DNA of 64,000 nucleotides, taken from assembly GCF_900111825.1 (NCBI RefSeq), contig NZ_FOJM01000008.1, forward strand, positions 62,001 through 126,000, in the 5' to 3' direction. How positions within the stretch are numbered: the first letter of the stretch is position 1; each line of letters starts with the position of its first letter. This document shows positions 1 through 8,542 of the stretch, one piece after another. This stretch comes from Pedobacter suwonensis (GTDB taxonomy: Bacteria > Bacteroidota > Bacteroidia > Sphingobacteriales > Sphingobacteriaceae). The notes beneath the pieces were generated by a model. The model ran no database searches, was not told the DNA's origin, and was given only the letters and a program-made list of their open reading frames with translations. Position numbers and translations under genes: made by a program.

Positions 1-121
1 AGGTTATACATACAAAAAAAGCTGCGCTCCATTTTATACTCGAAAAATTGTTCGATAATTTAAGGCAGGTAGTAAAGCCAACCTCAAAAAGGCCGGCAAT
101 AATGAGAATTATCCAGTTCAT
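1..121 (-). CDS. SMR-family exporter, SugE/Gdx-like (3' end outside window)
   Basis: Reading the minus strand from ATG at 121-119 gives 40 residues that run off the window edge without a stop. The protein begins MNWIILIIAGLFEV. A membrane helix with a glutamate at residue 13 matches the SugE/Gdx branch of small multidrug resistance proteins, where this Glu binds guanidinium-type cations in an antiparallel dimer. Family length is about 105 residues, so roughly 60% is missing. It lies downstream of and co-directional with the Crp/Fnr gene. A 7-bp inverted repeat sits 42 bp before its start. Family assignment is good; the substrate (guanidinium or quaternary ammonium) is inference. Confidence 0.75.
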   Translation of the reverse strand, partial: MNWIILIIAGLFEVGFTTCLKLSNNFSSIKWSAAFFVCIT

Positions 122-162
122 GATAAATGTGTTTCTGCAAATTTAAGTCGCGTTGAGCAGGC

Positions 163-179
163 AACATTTTACAAATGTT
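163..179 (-). promoter_or_regulatory. Perfect inverted repeat before the SMR gene
   Basis: The arms AACATTT and AAATGTT are separated by 3 bp. The site lies between the end of the Crp/Fnr gene and the SMR start codon. It could be an operator for the adjacent regulator or a small RNA hairpin. There is no following T-run on the minus strand, which argues against an intrinsic terminator. Confidence 0.35.
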
Positions 180-185
180 AAAAAA

Positions 186-752
186 TCATTGATGTGTCGC
201 CCTTATTCGGCTCAATGTCACCTGTGTTACACCCAGATAGGAAGCAATATGTTTTAAGGCCACTCTTTTAATCAGTTCGGGAGATTGTGCTGCAAATTCA
301 TGGTAACGTAGTGCAGCACCTTTAAAAGCCCGGTCTATGAGTCTCCTTTCCGTTGCAATGAGTTCCTGTTCGGCAATTTTTCGGCCCCAATTGGCTATCT
401 CGATGTTTTGCCTGTAGAGCATAAAGAGATCGGCAAGTTTAATCCTGATTAATGTGCTATTGGTTAAAAGTTCGATATTCTCATAACCGGGACTATTGTT
501 AATATAACTGTTGAACGAAAAAAGAACCGAACCGCTTTCGCCAAACCAAAAGGTAATCTGTTGGTTTTCGCCATCACTATAGGCCCGGGCAATGCCACTT
601 TGAAGTATATAAAAATATGGTTCTACTTTATCAGCATAAATGATTGTGGTACCTTTAGGATATTGTACACACGCCATGTGATGGCTGAGCTCGACCCAAG
701 CATCATTACTTAAAGCGCTAAAAAGTGGTATATCTCTGAGCTGTTCAATCAA
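186..752 (-). CDS. Crp/Fnr-family transcriptional regulator
   Basis: The 188-residue protein has a cyclic-nucleotide-binding-type beta-roll at about residues 10-115 and a C-terminal helix-turn-helix ending VTLSRIRATHQ (about 160-188). This compact architecture is usual for Bacteroidota Crp/Fnr proteins of about 190 residues, most of which lack proven cAMP binding. No cysteine cluster for an Fe-S sensor is visible, so an oxygen-sensing Fnr role is unlikely. A Bacteroidota -7 match lies 18 bp upstream of the start. The downstream SMR exporter is the most obvious candidate target, but that is inference. Confidence 0.88.
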   Translation of the reverse strand: MIEQLRDIPLFSALSNDAWVELSHHMACVQYPKGTTIIYADKVEPYFYILQSGIARAYSDGENQQITFWFGESGSVLFSFNSYINNSPGYENIELLTNSTLIRIKLADLFMLYRQNIEIANWGRKIAEQELIATERRLIDRAFKGAALRYHEFAAQSPELIKRVALKHIASYLGVTQVTLSRIRATHQ

Positions 753-769
753 AATAAGAAGATTTATTA

Positions 770-777
770 CAAAAATA
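770..777 (-). promoter_or_regulatory. Candidate -7 promoter element for the Crp/Fnr gene
   Basis: The minus strand reads TATTTTTG, a full match to the Bacteroidota -7 consensus TAnnTTTG, 18 bp upstream of the start codon. No clear -33 TTTG is seen at the expected spacing. Confidence 0.45.
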
Positions 778-941
778 GAAATGTTTCTAAGTTTGCTGCC
801 TTAGGTTTGGTAATAATAAAGATCTGCTGATTGACTATTTTTTAACCTATAGTGTAACCTGATTAAAAATCATGTAGTCATAATACACAGAACACGGTTC
901 GGTTTAAATAATATCCTATTAACATATTAAAAATTATCATT

Positions 942-1304
942 ATGAGCGGTATATTAGTTCCCATCTCACTTTTTTTAGGCGGATTTGCCATGGCATTTGG
1001 AATCCGTTATTTATCAAACAAGGAGAAAATGGCCATGATTGAGCGTGGAATCAATCCTGGGGTCGGTAAATCGGCACCTAAACCTTATTTGAGTTTAAAG
1101 TTCGGTTTGTTGCTTGTAGGCTTAGGTATTGGCCTGCTCGTGGCCCTTACACTAGTAAGAAATATGTTTAGCGGCGAGATGACAGATGCAGAAACCTCGC
1201 AGGCTGTAGCGGTTTATTTTGGCTGCCTGGGTGTTTTTGGCGGCTTAGGTTTGATTATTTCTTTTGTGGTGGAGAAGAAAGCGATTGAAAAAGATAAATT
1301 CTAG
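942..1304 (+). CDS. DUF6249 small membrane protein
   Basis: The 120-residue protein has three predicted membrane helices (about 4-22, 53-71, 90-110). The first loop, with NKEKMAMIERGINPG, is typical of the DUF6249 family common in Bacteroidota. In this phylum the family often lies beside sigma factors or other membrane proteins. Function is unknown. The beta-lactamase-like gene begins 12 bp downstream on the same strand, so the two are probably co-transcribed. No catalytic motif is visible. Confidence 0.8.
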   Translation: MSGILVPISLFLGGFAMAFGIRYLSNKEKMAMIERGINPGVGKSAPKPYLSLKFGLLLVGLGIGLLVALTLVRNMFSGEMTDAETSQAVAVYFGCLGVFGGLGLIISFVVEKKAIEKDKF

Positions 1305-1316
1305 TCAATTTTAATC

Positions 1317-2414
1317 GTGAAAAGAAAAAATATCAGGGTACTGTGTGGCCTTTTATCCATACTAACCTCCTGCATGTTCTGGCCTGTAGCTACAAATGCC
1401 CAAAAGCTGAATGGTCAGATTGATAGTCTGATCAAGAGGGTAATAACCGATCAGCAGGGACCCGGAGGTGTATTTATGGTTGCTCAGAAAGGAAAAGTTC
1501 TTTATCAAAAAGCTTTTGGCAAAGCCAATATTGAACTTGGGGTAGACCTGGCTCCTGAAGATGTTTTCCAATTGGGCTCTATGACCAAACAGTTTACGGC
1601 AATATCGGTGCTGCTTTTGGAGCAACAGAGTAAATTAAAGGTAAGCGATTCCATTTCAAAATACATACCCGATTATCCAGCTGGAAATAAAATTACGATA
1701 CACCATTTACTTACCCATACTTCGGGAATTAAAGATTTTACCAAAATGAAATCGCTTGCCGGTATTGCCCAAAGGGAAATGACACCTAAAATGATGGTCG
1801 ATTTTTTTAAGGATGAGCCTGTTGACTTTGCTCCAGGAGAGCGTTTTGAATATAATAATTCGGGCTATGTATTGCTAGGCTACCTAATTGAACTCATTTC
1901 TGGTGAACAATATGCAGATTTTATTCAGCATCACATTTTTGATCAGCTCGGTATGAGCCATTCTTATTACGCCAGCGATAGGCAGATCATTAAAAACCGT
2001 GCTTATGGATACCAGAAGAAAGAAAATGCTTATGTAAACAAAACGGCGATTAATTTTAGCGTACCCTTCGCATCGGGGTCTTTAATGTCTACCCTGGCCG
2101 ATCTGTTGAAATGGCAAAATGCACTGATCCAAAATAAACTGTTAAATACAGCAGAAACAAATAAGGCCTTTTCGCCCTATAAATTAAATAACGGTACATT
2201 ATTTAATTATGGTTATGGCTGGCACCTAAAGGTGTTGGAAGGTTTGCCGGTAGCCGCACATGGCGGAAGTATATTTGGGTTCAAAAGCATGGGTGTTTAT
2301 GTGCCTGGTAAAGATATTTATGTGGTTGGGCTTACCAACTGTGATTGTAATTCGCCAACCTTACTTACCGAAAATATAGCGCGCCTGGCGATCATGCATT
2401 TAATTAAAAAGTAA
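1317..2414 (+). CDS. Serine hydrolase, beta-lactamase/class C PBP family
   Basis: This 365-residue protein starts at GTG 1317, 12 bp after the DUF6249 stop. Residues 1-29 form an export signal ending in AxA-type TNAQ. The active-site triad of the serine beta-lactamase fold is complete: SMTK at 88-91 (nucleophile S88, K91), YNN at 179-181, and HGG at 315-317 in place of the usual KTG. The HxG variant is common in class C-like esterases and D-aminopeptidases. These act in the periplasm on peptidoglycan peptides or small esters. True beta-lactam resistance cannot be inferred. No C-terminal extension is present. Confidence 0.88.
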   Translation: MKRKNIRVLCGLLSILTSCMFWPVATNAQKLNGQIDSLIKRVITDQQGPGGVFMVAQKGKVLYQKAFGKANIELGVDLAPEDVFQLGSMTKQFTAISVLLLEQQSKLKVSDSISKYIPDYPAGNKITIHHLLTHTSGIKDFTKMKSLAGIAQREMTPKMMVDFFKDEPVDFAPGERFEYNNSGYVLLGYLIELISGEQYADFIQHHIFDQLGMSHSYYASDRQIIKNRAYGYQKKENAYVNKTAINFSVPFASGSLMSTLADLLKWQNALIQNKLLNTAETNKAFSPYKLNNGTLFNYGYGWHLKVLEGLPVAAHGGSIFGFKSMGVYVPGKDIYVVGLTNCDCNSPTLLTENIARLAIMHLIKK

Positions 2415-2447
2415 CTAAGAACAACTGCCGGCAGTTTAGCTGCTTTC

Positions 2448-2870
2448 CTATTGCGGTTTATTAATAATCGCTACGGTTAGCCTGCTAATGCAGTTCATTT
2501 TACCACGCTCATCGTAAATTTTTATCTCCCAAACGTGGGTTTTGGCTCCTATATGCAGGGGTTTGCAAATGCCTTTAACCAAACCGTTTTTTACCGGCCG
2601 TAAATGGTTGGCATTTACTTCTAAGCCAACAGCAGCGTATTTATCAGGGTTAATGCACATATACGACGCAATACTGCCCAGCGTTTCTGCCAAAACCACC
2701 GAGGCACCACCATGTAAAATGCCGGCAGGCTGGTGTGTACGTTCATCAACGGGCATGGTTCCGGTAATAAAGTCTTCGCCGATTTCGGTAAAGCGGATAT
2801 CGAGCAGTCCGCCTAAATGATTTTTAGGACGGCTGTTCAGCTCATCAACTGTAAAGTTTTTAAACCACAT
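2448..2870 (-). CDS. Hotdog-fold acyl-CoA thioesterase, YdiI/EntH-like
   Basis: The 140-residue protein is a single hotdog domain. The motif ILHGGASVVLAETLGS (residues 51-66) includes the catalytic-type glutamate E62 after HGG, as in the PaaI/YdiI/EntH group of acyl-CoA thioesterases. Some relatives are the DHNA-CoA hydrolase MenI. This window also encodes futalosine-pathway enzymes (mqnD, mqnB), whose route does not use DHNA-CoA, so I do not assign a menaquinone role. Its start overlaps the upstream DinB gene by 11 bp, implying translational coupling. The substrate is unknown. Confidence 0.82.
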   Translation of the reverse strand: MWFKNFTVDELNSRPKNHLGGLLDIRFTEIGEDFITGTMPVDERTHQPAGILHGGASVVLAETLGSIASYMCINPDKYAAVGLEVNANHLRPVKNGLVKGICKPLHIGAKTHVWEIKIYDERGKMNCISRLTVAIINKPQ

Positions 2871-3369
2871 GGTAACGTTCTTTTAAAATAGAAATATGGT
2901 GGATAATGTGGCCACCGGCAATAAACAAAATCGATTTTACATTAATTTCCCTGCCTGAGGCAATACCTTTTCTGTTGAGTTCTTCTTCGTTCAAAGATTT
3001 AAAAAGATATAAGTTAGCGTTACGCAGCGTGATAAACTCTTCGATCAGGTCTTCCAGATCACGTTGGGCAAAGCGGGCATTCAGCACATAGTCATCTTCT
3101 TCGAAACCTGGTAAAGGCTGCTGTTCTTTCCGGGCAAAACAGGTAATGCGGTAAGCAAAAACGCGTTCAGTATCAATAATATGGCCTAACATTTCTTTGA
3201 GCGTCCACTTACCTTCGGCGTAAGCATAATCAGCTTTATCGGCGTTCGCCCTGAACAAAGCCGGAAGGCTTTTGGTCTGATCGCTTAAAATCTCGAAAAT
3301 ATCACCATTAACTTTACTGATGTAGGTTTCGCCCCAGGCGGGATATTCATTAGGCTGTGGTCGGTTCAT
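2860..3369 (-). CDS. DinB-family four-helix protein
   Basis: The 169-residue protein fits the DinB/YfiT-like superfamily of metal-binding four-helix bundles. The putative metal ligands are H63 (in LGHIIDTERV) and H154/H158 (in GGHIIHHIS), the expected spacing for the three-histidine site. Many members act as thiol-dependent S-transferases, and the substrate here is unknown. It is the middle gene of an overlapping trio: its start overlaps the kinase gene by 20 bp and its stop overlaps the thioesterase by 11 bp. All three should share one transcript. Confidence 0.85.
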   Translation of the reverse strand: MNRPQPNEYPAWGETYISKVNGDIFEILSDQTKSLPALFRANADKADYAYAEGKWTLKEMLGHIIDTERVFAYRITCFARKEQQPLPGFEEDDYVLNARFAQRDLEDLIEEFITLRNANLYLFKSLNEEELNRKGIASGREINVKSILFIAGGHIIHHISILKERYHVV

Positions 3370-4558
3370 ATCTTAAGCTGCTTTTTAATATTATTCTAAA
3401 AGTGGTGCCTTTGCCCAGTTCAGATTCTTTTACAAAAATTTCGCCACTGTGGTAATTTTCCACAATCCGTTTGGTAAGCGATAAACCCAGGCCCCAGCCA
3501 CGTTTTCGGGTGGTATAACCAGGTTGAAAAACCGCATCGAACTTAGACCTTGGTATACCTTTTCCGGTATCGCTTACATCTATAAAAACCTGTTCTTTGG
3601 CTAAATTTTCTACAATGTTGATGGAAATTGAACCTTCATTTTCAATGGCGTTCGCTGCATTTTTAAGCAGATTCTCAATTACCCAATCAAACAATGGAAC
3701 GTTCAACATGGCCCGTACCTGTTCATCGCCGGTAATGCTAAATTTAACCTTATCTGATGTACGCACTTTGAAATAACGGATAAAATCACTTACTACGATG
3801 TAAACGGTATGGTCTTCAAGTATAGGTTTTGAGCCGATTTTGGAGAAACGATCGGTTATGATTTCCAATCGCTTAATGTCGTTTTCCATTTCAGCAATCA
3901 GCGGATCATCTTCTGCATCAAATTTAGATTTCATCAGTTCTGTCCAGGCCATAAGTGATGATATCGGTGTACCCAACTGGTGTGCCGTTTCCTTGGCCAA
4001 ACCTACCCAAACATGATCCTGTTCGTCTTTCCGTGCAGAACTGAATGCAGCATAAGCAGTTAAAAGAAAAAGAAAGATAACACCCATCTGGATGTATGGA
4101 AAATACCTCAGCTGAGTTAGAATGAACGAGTCGCGGTAGTAAGCCTTGAATTTCCGGCCAAAAATATTCATTTCGTCAGGCGGATGCTGGGCTTTCATTT
4201 GCCTTAACTGGCGTACAAAATATAAACTATCGTAAGTAAGTTTGGTATCTGCAACAGGGTAATTGGTTTTAGTACTGTCTAAACCAAAAAAAGAAGTAAT
4301 CATTCCGGCAGAATCAATCATGATTACAGGGGTTTTTGTGTTTTTTCTAACGGTTTCTACCACATCGCGGTAATCATCATTATCATAAAGAAACATGGCC
4401 CGTTCCTGGATCCTTACCCAAAGGTGAAACTGGTTTGCCTCTTCACGTTCCATTTTTTTTACAAAAGAATCAGTATAAAACACTGAAGCAATGCCAATTA
4501 AGATGGCAAAAATGAGAAGGAAAAACTTCCAGCGGCGTTTCTTTTGATAAGGATTCAT
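3350..4558 (-). CDS. Membrane sensor histidine kinase
   Basis: The 402-residue kinase has helix 1 at about 11-29, a periplasmic segment of about 120 residues without a recognised domain, and helix 2 at about 152-173. The cytoplasmic H-box is AHQLGTPISSL (phosphoacceptor H193), a Bacteroidota variant of the usual SHELRTP. The ATPase domain has N-box ENLLKNAANAI, G1 DTGKGIP and G2 GWGLGLSL. No response regulator is adjacent. It heads an overlapping operon with DinB and the thioesterase, an unusual context with no clear functional link. The signal is unknown. Confidence 0.9.
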   Translation of the reverse strand: MNPYQKKRRWKFFLLIFAILIGIASVFYTDSFVKKMEREEANQFHLWVRIQERAMFLYDNDDYRDVVETVRKNTKTPVIMIDSAGMITSFFGLDSTKTNYPVADTKLTYDSLYFVRQLRQMKAQHPPDEMNIFGRKFKAYYRDSFILTQLRYFPYIQMGVIFLFLLTAYAAFSSARKDEQDHVWVGLAKETAHQLGTPISSLMAWTELMKSKFDAEDDPLIAEMENDIKRLEIITDRFSKIGSKPILEDHTVYIVVSDFIRYFKVRTSDKVKFSITGDEQVRAMLNVPLFDWVIENLLKNAANAIENEGSISINIVENLAKEQVFIDVSDTGKGIPRSKFDAVFQPGYTTRKRGWGLGLSLTKRIVENYHSGEIFVKESELGKGTTFRIILKSSLRYEPTTA

Positions 4559-4608
4559 GCTTTAGCTAGCCAAATTACAATAACAAAACGAAAAAAACAG
4601 AAAAAACA

Positions 4609-4616
4609 TATCTTTG
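4609..4616 (+). promoter_or_regulatory. Candidate -7 element for gltX
   Basis: TATCTTTG matches the Bacteroidota -7 consensus TAnnTTTG and lies 80 bp before the gltX start, in the divergent gap with the histidine-kinase operon. Confidence 0.5.
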
Positions 4617-4696
4617 TACTGAGCATAGTGCGTTGCGCTTTGAGCATGGATTGCACCATGGCTCTAAGCTAATAACTCCCTGCTCTTTGCTTAATC

Positions 4697-6205
4697 ATGG
4701 ATAAGAAAGTTAGAGTAAGATTTGCCCCAAGCCCAACCGGAGGTTTGCATTTAGGCGGTGTGCGCACTGCCCTGTTTAATTATTTGTTTGCCAAAAAAAA
4801 TAATGGAACTTTTGTACTGAGAGTAGAAGATACCGATCAAAACCGCTTTGTGGAAGGCGCAGAACAATATATTGTAAACTGTTTGAATTGGTGCGGCATT
4901 ACACCAGACGAAAGCCCAGATCATCCAGGGGTTTATGGACCGTACCGCCAAAGCGAACGCAAAGCCAGCTACCGCAAATTTGCAGAACAGTTGATTAGTG
5001 ATGGTTATGCCTACTACGCTTTTGATACCCCTGAAGATTTGGATGCCAAACGCAAAGAGATTCCAAATTTCCAGTATGGGCAGGCCACACGCATGCAGAT
5101 GCGTAATTCTTTAACCCTTACCGTAAGTGAAGTTGAAGAGTTATTGGCTGCTAAAACACCGCATGTTATCCGCATTAAGGTGCCAGGTGATGAAATAGTA
5201 CATTTTAATGATTTGATCCGTGGTGACGTAAGTTTCGAAACGGCTTTGGTTGATGATAAAGTTTTGTTAAAAGCTGATGGAATGCCAACCTATCACCTGG
5301 CCGTTGTGGTTGATGATAAGGCAATGGAAATCAGTCATGCTTTTAGGGGAGAAGAATGGTTACCTTCTGCACCGGTACATATCCTGCTTTGGAAATATTT
5401 AGGTTGGGAAACCGATATGCCGCAATGGGCACACTTGCCTTTGATCTTAAAGCCAGATGGACATGGAAAATTAAGCAAACGCGATGGGGACCGCTTGGGT
5501 TTCCCGGTTTATGCCATGAACTGGACCGATCCTAAAACCGGTGATGTAACCAGGGGATTTAAAGAAATGGGTTTTATGCCCGAAGCTTTCATTAATATGC
5601 TGGCCCTTTTAGGCTGGAATGACGGTACGGATCAGGAACTATTTTCGTTAAAAGAACTGGAAGAAAAATTCTCGATAGAAAGAATTAGTAAAGCAGGCGC
5701 TAAATTCGATTTTGAAAAAGCGAAATGGTATAACCATGAGTGGATTAAAGCGGAGAACGCTGAACGCTTAGCGCCAAGCGTAAAAACGGAGCTCAAAAAT
5801 GCAGGTATTGAAATTAAAGATGATGCTTTTTTACATACTATTATCGACCTGATTAAAGATCGCTGTACTTTATTGCCTGATTTTTTAGCGCAGAGCGGTT
5901 ACTTCTTTGTTTCACCTGCAGAATATGATGTGAATTCAGTTAAACCTAAATGGACAGCTGAAAAGGCTGAGTTCTTTAATAGTTTCGCTGCAGGTTTAAC
6001 CTTAACAGATGCCGGCTCTGCAGAAGCAGCCTTTAAAGTTCTTGCTGAAGAAAAAGGCTTTAAACCCGGAGAATTGATGCTTCCATTCCGTATTATGCTG
6101 GTGGGTGGTAAATTTGGTCCGGGCGTTTTTGATATTGCAGTACTGTTGGGCGTGGCCGAAACTCAGGCAAGAATAGCTAAAGCGATAGCTGTTTTTAACG
6201 CATAA
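4697..6205 (+). CDS. gltX: Glutamate--tRNA ligase
   Basis: This 502-residue class I aminoacyl-tRNA synthetase charges tRNA-Glu. The HIGH-type motif is HLGG within PSPTGGLHLGG (residues 11-21). RVEDTDQNR follows at 42-50, and KLSKR at 258-262 binds ATP. The C-terminal alpha-helical anticodon-binding region ends near 500, the normal family length. It stands alone between divergent genes and is followed by a good intrinsic terminator. With no GlnRS in view I cannot tell whether it is discriminating or also charges tRNA-Gln. Confidence 0.97.
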   Translation: MDKKVRVRFAPSPTGGLHLGGVRTALFNYLFAKKNNGTFVLRVEDTDQNRFVEGAEQYIVNCLNWCGITPDESPDHPGVYGPYRQSERKASYRKFAEQLISDGYAYYAFDTPEDLDAKRKEIPNFQYGQATRMQMRNSLTLTVSEVEELLAAKTPHVIRIKVPGDEIVHFNDLIRGDVSFETALVDDKVLLKADGMPTYHLAVVVDDKAMEISHAFRGEEWLPSAPVHILLWKYLGWETDMPQWAHLPLILKPDGHGKLSKRDGDRLGFPVYAMNWTDPKTGDVTRGFKEMGFMPEAFINMLALLGWNDGTDQELFSLKELEEKFSIERISKAGAKFDFEKAKWYNHEWIKAENAERLAPSVKTELKNAGIEIKDDAFLHTIIDLIKDRCTLLPDFLAQSGYFFVSPAEYDVNSVKPKWTAEKAEFFNSFAAGLTLTDAGSAEAAFKVLAEEKGFKPGELMLPFRIMLVGGKFGPGVFDIAVLLGVAETQARIAKAIAVFNA

Positions 6206-6230
6206 CGCATAATATTGTTAGGTGTATCCA

Positions 6231-6267
6231 GAGAAGTCGAGTTTTTTGAAACTTGACTTCTTTTTTT
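6231..6267 (+). terminator. Intrinsic terminator after gltX
   Basis: GAAGTCGAG pairs with CTTGACTTC around a loop of about 10 nt with one mismatch, followed by seven T residues. It lies 25 bp after the gltX stop. Confidence 0.8.
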
Positions 6268-6443
6268 ATATTCTACAGCAACCTGGCGATGTCTATTAGA
6301 TAAAACCAGTTACTTTGCCCCAATCCAGAAAGCGGACTTCTGTTATCGCCACAACCCCAAAGGATAATCAAAAAAATAATTTATACTTTAGCATAACAAT
6401 TCGCCCACAATTAAGGTTTATTCAGAAAACTAAAAGATAGACT

Positions 6444-7286
6444 ATGCAATGGTTTGGTAAAGGCAGTAATAATGTAGAAGACGGCAGGAGTGGCGGAGGA
6501 GGAAAAACCATCCTCGGCGGTGGTGTAGGTATCATAATTGTGGTGCTAGGCCTGATTTTTGGTAAAGATCTAACCGGCTTGGTGGGCCAGATTCCCGCTA
6601 CCACAGGTACTGAAGAAGTTAAGCAGGGTGTGCCTGCAAACGATCCACAGGCACAGTTTGTAGCAGGTGTGTTAGAATCAACAGAGCAGGTGTGGGATAA
6701 AGAATTTCAGACAATGGGCAGGCAATATGAATATCCTAAGCTTAGGTTGTTTAGAGATGCAGTGCAAACAGCCTGCGGAAATGCCAGCGCTAATGTTGGA
6801 CCATTTTATTGCCCGGGCGACCATAAAGTGTATATCGATTTATCATTTTACGATGATTTAAAGAACCGTTTCGGCGCTGCCGGAGATTTTGCACAAGCTT
6901 ATGTAATTGCGCATGAGGTTGGCCATCATGTTCAGAATTTATTGGGAATTTCGGAGAAACTAGACCAGGCGCGTGGACAGGTTAGCGAAAAGGAGTATAA
7001 CCGCTTATCAGTAAAATTAGAATTGCAGGCCGATTTCTTTGCCGGACTTTGGGCACATCATGCTCAAAACCTTAAAGATTTTAAATTGGAAGAGGGCGAT
7101 ATTGAAGAAGCATTAACAGCCGCCAACGCCATTGGCGATGATAAATTGCAAAAACAGGCTACCGGCGAAGTGAAGCCAGATTCTTTTACCCACGGTACCT
7201 CTGCCCAACGGATGTATTGGTTTAAAAAGGGTTTCGAAACAGGAGATATAAAACAGGGCGATACCTTTAATTCAAATAATTTGTAA
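6444..7286 (+). CDS. YpfJ-family neutral zinc metallopeptidase
   Basis: The 280-residue protein has a glycine-rich cytoplasmic start, one membrane helix (about 23-41) and an extracytoplasmic domain. The zinc-binding motif HEVGH is at residues 157-161, and a downstream ELQAD (193-197) supplies the likely third ligand. This matches the YpfJ/Zn_peptidase family (DUF1025-type). The length is standard. Substrates are not known for the family. It is a single gene between the gltX terminator and the signalling operon. Confidence 0.9.
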   Translation: MQWFGKGSNNVEDGRSGGGGKTILGGGVGIIIVVLGLIFGKDLTGLVGQIPATTGTEEVKQGVPANDPQAQFVAGVLESTEQVWDKEFQTMGRQYEYPKLRLFRDAVQTACGNASANVGPFYCPGDHKVYIDLSFYDDLKNRFGAAGDFAQAYVIAHEVGHHVQNLLGISEKLDQARGQVSEKEYNRLSVKLELQADFFAGLWAHHAQNLKDFKLEEGDIEEALTAANAIGDDKLQKQATGEVKPDSFTHGTSAQRMYWFKKGFETGDIKQGDTFNSNNL

Positions 7287-7315
7287 AAAATTAAAACTTT
7301 TTTAAAACCCGGCTG

Positions 7316-7346
7316 TTTGTTTACAGTTATAGAGATTTTATCTTTA
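7316..7346 (+). promoter_or_regulatory. Candidate promoter of the signalling operon
   Basis: TTTG at 7316-7319 and TATCTTTA at 7339-7346 are separated by 19 bp. This fits the Bacteroidota -33/-7 arrangement with one mismatch in the -7 element. It lies 44 bp upstream of the first gene. Confidence 0.55.
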
Positions 7347-7389
7347 AACCAAACATAATTATCCCGGCTTCTTATTTTTTTTAATCAAG

Positions 7390-8523
7390 ATGATCCTTAT
7401 AGTTGATGACAGGCCAGAAAACCTGATCTCCTTACAGAAAGTACTCCAGGCACACAATTTTGAGGTTGATACCGCATCATCTGGTGAGGAAGCGCTTAAA
7501 AAAGTTTTAAAGAACAACTATGTCCTGATTATTTTAGATGTACAAATGCCAGATATGGACGGCTTCGAGGTAGCTGAAGCTATTTCGGGTTTTAGCAAGG
7601 CAAAAGATACGGCCATCATATTTCTCTCGGCCGTAAATACAGAGTTGAAATTCATTACAAAGGGATATCTTAGCGGTGGATTGGATTATATTACCAAGCC
7701 GGTTGATATTAATGTCCTGCTCCTGAAAATAAAAACGTTTTACCGTATTTACGAACAGAATAGAAAGCTTAATGAGGTGCAGGAAAAGCTGCTTGAAGAA
7801 ATTGAATTCAGAAAGCAGGCAGAACATAAAAAGGACGAATTCATTAGTATTGCCAGCCACGAACTAAAAACACCTTTAACCAGTGTAAAGGGCTATATCC
7901 AGCTACTGCAAAGGAGCCTTAAGAGGGATGATAAAGCTGTTGCGCAAAACCATCTCGAAAAAGCCAGTATCCAGCTCGAAAAGTTGAACGAATTAATTGT
8001 CGATCTGCTCGATATCTCGAAAATCGAAAGCGGAAAGATGAAATTTAATATGAAACCTTTTTGTGCAGATAATATGGTAAATAATGCCATTGAGATGTTG
8101 CAGCAATCTAATCCCGACTTTAAAATCAGCAAACTGGGCCAAACTGATGAAATGATTTTTGGTGATGAAATGCGGCTGGAACAGGTGGTGATTAATTTTA
8201 TTACCAATGCCATTAAATATGCTCCGGGAACCGACCAGGTTAATGTAACCGTGAATATTAAAGATGAGAAACTTTACGTGGCTGTAAAAGATTTTGGTAT
8301 TGGTATTTCAAAAGAACAGCAACAAAAGATTTTTGATAAATTTTATCGGGTAGAAGAAAACAGCAACCGGTTTAACGGTCTGGGGATTGGCTTATACATC
8401 TGTTCAGAAATCATAAACCGCCATGGCGGCACTATAGGTGTAAACAGTGTGCCGGATGAAGGTTCTGAATTTTATTTCATCATTCCGACTACAGAAGAAG
8501 AAATCCTCAAAAATCAAATCTAA
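7390..8523 (+). CDS. Receiver-histidine kinase (REC-HisKA-HATPase)
   Basis: The 377-residue soluble protein starts with a receiver domain (acidic pair D6/D7, phosphoacceptor D50, lysine K103). A coiled-coil linker (about 120-148) leads to the H-box SHELKTPLTS (H157) and a HATPase domain with G1 DFGIGI and G2 GLGIGL. It has no membrane segment or sensor domain, so its input is presumably phosphotransfer onto its own receiver. It opens an operon whose next gene, a large hybrid kinase, begins 19 bp later. This REC-first layout is typical of kinases that act as relays or phosphate sinks. Confidence 0.92.
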   Translation: MILIVDDRPENLISLQKVLQAHNFEVDTASSGEEALKKVLKNNYVLIILDVQMPDMDGFEVAEAISGFSKAKDTAIIFLSAVNTELKFITKGYLSGGLDYITKPVDINVLLLKIKTFYRIYEQNRKLNEVQEKLLEEIEFRKQAEHKKDEFISIASHELKTPLTSVKGYIQLLQRSLKRDDKAVAQNHLEKASIQLEKLNELIVDLLDISKIESGKMKFNMKPFCADNMVNNAIEMLQQSNPDFKISKLGQTDEMIFGDEMRLEQVVINFITNAIKYAPGTDQVNVTVNIKDEKLYVAVKDFGIGISKEQQQKIFDKFYRVEENSNRFNGLGIGLYICSEIINRHGGTIGVNSVPDEGSEFYFIIPTTEEEILKNQI

Positions 8524-8542
8524 TTATCCTTAATCCACATTA

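Noticed and set aside
2448-2870. MenI role for the hotdog thioesterase.
   Set aside because: The genome has mqnB and mqnD of the futalosine route, which does not use DHNA-CoA, so the name would mislead.
6422-6604. A proline-rich 60-residue minus-strand frame.
   Set aside because: It is antisense to the glycine-rich start of the zinc protease gene.
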